Assembly (NCBI GenBank): GCA_938017985.1
Contig: CALIKS010000001.1
Location: 210,745-274,744, forward strand
DNA length: 64,000 nt
Source: an uncultured archaeon
GTDB lineage: Archaea; Thermoproteota; Nitrososphaeria_A; Caldarchaeales; Calditenuaceae
Direction: 5' to 3'
Part shown: positions 63,088-64,000 of the stretch, piece after piece
How positions within the stretch are numbered: the first letter of the stretch is position 1
Layout of the letters: the number at the start of each line of letters is the position of its first letter
The notes under the pieces: generated by a model
Told to the model about the DNA's origin: nothing
The model's input: only the letters and a program-made list of their open reading frames with translations
The model's database searches: none
Made by a program: the position numbers and the translations under genes

Positions 63088-64000
63088 ATGGCTAGACTCA
63101 AAGAATTTGGATGCCACTTAGTAACGTCGAACTATACATTTTCTGAATTTTTTAGGTATTCTACATTAATCGATGCCTTAAATTTTGACCACTTAAAAAT
63201 AGGTGATCATACCCTAGTTCCAAATATTGCTGCACAGTATCCGAATGCCACCACGTTGCTAAGCGCATTAGGAGTGTTGACTAGAAATGTCCGGCTATCT
63301 ACTGCTGTTACTGATCCCTTTAGACGTCATCCAGTTGAAATTGCTCAATCCATATCCACACTTGATAGAATAACGAATGGAAGAACTGCTCTAGGGATAG
63401 GGGCAGGCGAAGCCATGAATCTACTTCCATACGGAATTGATTACAAAAAACCATTACAACGCCTAAAGGAAGCAGTCGAAGTAATCAAGTTATTATGGAG
63501 CGCAACACCTGATAATCCCGCGAATTATGACGGAGAAATTTTCAGGTTGAGGAATGCTTTTCTGCAGATTAGGCCTGTTCAATATCCTCATCCGCCTATT
63601 TATATTGGCGCTGCCGGTCCCAAGACGCGTGAACTTGTAGGCGAAATTGCTGATGGTTGGGCTCCTGTCGCTGTTGAGTCTCCGACCACACTTGCTAAAC
63701 ATATAGCTGACATAGAGAAAGGAGCCAAGAAATGGGATAGATCTTTGGAAAATATCGATATTGCGGTAACTGTCTATACTGCTGTTTCTCATGATGTGGA
63801 GACCGCCTATCGACAAGTTGTGCCTGTTGCTAAGTCCATGCTAATACAGCAACGCGAGGTCCTGGAGGAATTATCAGGAATCAAGATTCCTAAAGAATTG
63901 TCTCTCCAACATCTTGACCCCACTAATCCAAAAGTGGTTGAAAAAATTAAAGAAATCGCAGAGTCTATACCAAGAAGTGTCGTTGAAGAAATAGTTGCAA
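63088..64000 (+). CDS. LLM-class (F420-dependent) oxidoreductase, truncated by window end
   Basis: The frame is open from ATG 63088 to the window edge (304 codons seen). It has LSTAVTDPFRRHPVEIAQ, STLDRITNGRTALGIGAGE, LLWSATPDNPANYDGEIFRL, QYPHPPIYIGAAGPKTRELV and IADGWAPV, all typical of luciferase-like F420 enzymes such as methylenetetrahydromethanopterin reductase. The substrate is undecided. The 3' end is outside the window. Confidence 0.9.
   Translation, partial: MARLKEFGCHLVTSNYTFSEFFRYSTLIDALNFDHLKIGDHTLVPNIAAQYPNATTLLSALGVLTRNVRLSTAVTDPFRRHPVEIAQSISTLDRITNGRTALGIGAGEAMNLLPYGIDYKKPLQRLKEAVEVIKLLWSATPDNPANYDGEIFRLRNAFLQIRPVQYPHPPIYIGAAGPKTRELVGEIADGWAPVAVESPTTLAKHIADIEKGAKKWDRSLENIDIAVTVYTAVSHDVETAYRQVVPVAKSMLIQQREVLEELSGIKIPKELSLQHLDPTNPKVVEKIKEIAESIPRSVVEEIVA

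Noticed and set aside
63493-63816. 107-codon minus frame near the window end
   Set aside because: It is antisense to the clear LLM oxidoreductase gene that runs off the window.
1-64000. CRISPR arrays, rRNA genes, insertion sequences, prophage
   Set aside because: No evenly spaced repeats, rRNA segments, transposase genes or terminal repeats were seen.

Overview
The window is AT-rich archaeal chromosome. Archaeal-only or archaeal-type genes run through it: RNA polymerase subunit D, TFE, ribosomal proteins L13, L18e, L44e, S27e and L40e, two Alba proteins, ABCE1/Rli1, Nob1, Trm56, archaemetzincin, archaeal PPAT, a DUF2070 membrane protein, an Lhr-type helicase and archaeal-type AspS. TATA boxes often sit about 25 nt from start codons, which implies many leaderless transcripts. 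Alba without a visible histone, Nuo-type complex I genes, lipoate synthesis, an F420/LLM enzyme and GC-rich tRNA stems fit a TACK-type, probably thermophilic lineage near Nitrososphaeria/Aigarchaeota. The exact phylum is an inference. No rRNA, CRISPR array, intact transposon or prophage is visible.

Layout. 1-1775: end of an ECF transporter (EcfA, EcfA, EcfT). 1772-3225: homoserine dehydrogenase with an ACT-domain partner. 3277-5168: rpoD-L18e-L13 plus a winged-helix-like gene, followed by a 38-aa zinc ribbon and an MBL-fold nuclease. 6663-9018: a fused PyrF-PyrE protein and class-2 PyrD. 9079-13072: DUF2070, Alba, a PMT-family glycosyltransferase, L44e and S27e. 13064-17827: the branched-chain amino acid operon leuA-ilvB-ACT-ACT-ilvC, with an Ile/Leu/Val-rich open frame just upstream of leuA. 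18051-23331: a Cys-rich small protein, a PPP phosphatase, a membrane-anchored coiled-coil/AbrB protein, SucD, and an ABC permease with a degenerate ATPase. 23425-29834: TFE, Trm56, tRNA-Val(GAC), TldD, PPAT with an N-terminal extension, Nth, and a NuoI with a large insertion. 29912-37117: MalK-type ATPase, NuoH/NuoA, AspS, a KH-type protein, Alba, tRNA-Val(CAC), TrpB2, L40e. 37141-40092: lipA-lpdA-lipB. 40152-47568: CDF transporter, tRNA-Asp, AIR-synthase-like protein, beta-propeller surface protein, glycerate kinase, acyl-CoA dehydrogenase and small membrane proteins. 47663-53589: Lhr-type helicase converging on a three-gene SMC operon. 53730-59254: an unknown gene, archaemetzincin, AK6-type kinase, IDH/IPMDH-family enzyme, Nob1, NAD kinase, a split THUMP gene, tRNA-CAT and a conserved hypothetical. 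59439-64000: ABCE1, a 45-aa gene, a pyrimidine-dimer-glycosylase-like protein, a lone PqqD-like protein, a DUF123/GIY-YIG-type protein and a truncated LLM oxidoreductase.

The most striking system is the operon at 50511-53589. Its first gene is a short SMC ATPase whose head motifs match the eukaryotic Smc5/Smc6 branch better than ordinary SMC or Rad50. The next two genes look like a kleisin (ScpA/Nse4 type) and a KITE-type winged-helix protein (ScpB/Nse1/Nse3 type). Together they look like a compact archaeal Smc5/6-like complex. Other unusual items are an apparently ATPase-dead ABC subunit, an AbrB domain on the cytoplasmic end of a surface coiled-coil protein, a NuoI with about 125 extra residues between its cluster motifs, an ILV-rich frame before leuA, and a THUMP gene split at a slippery A tract.
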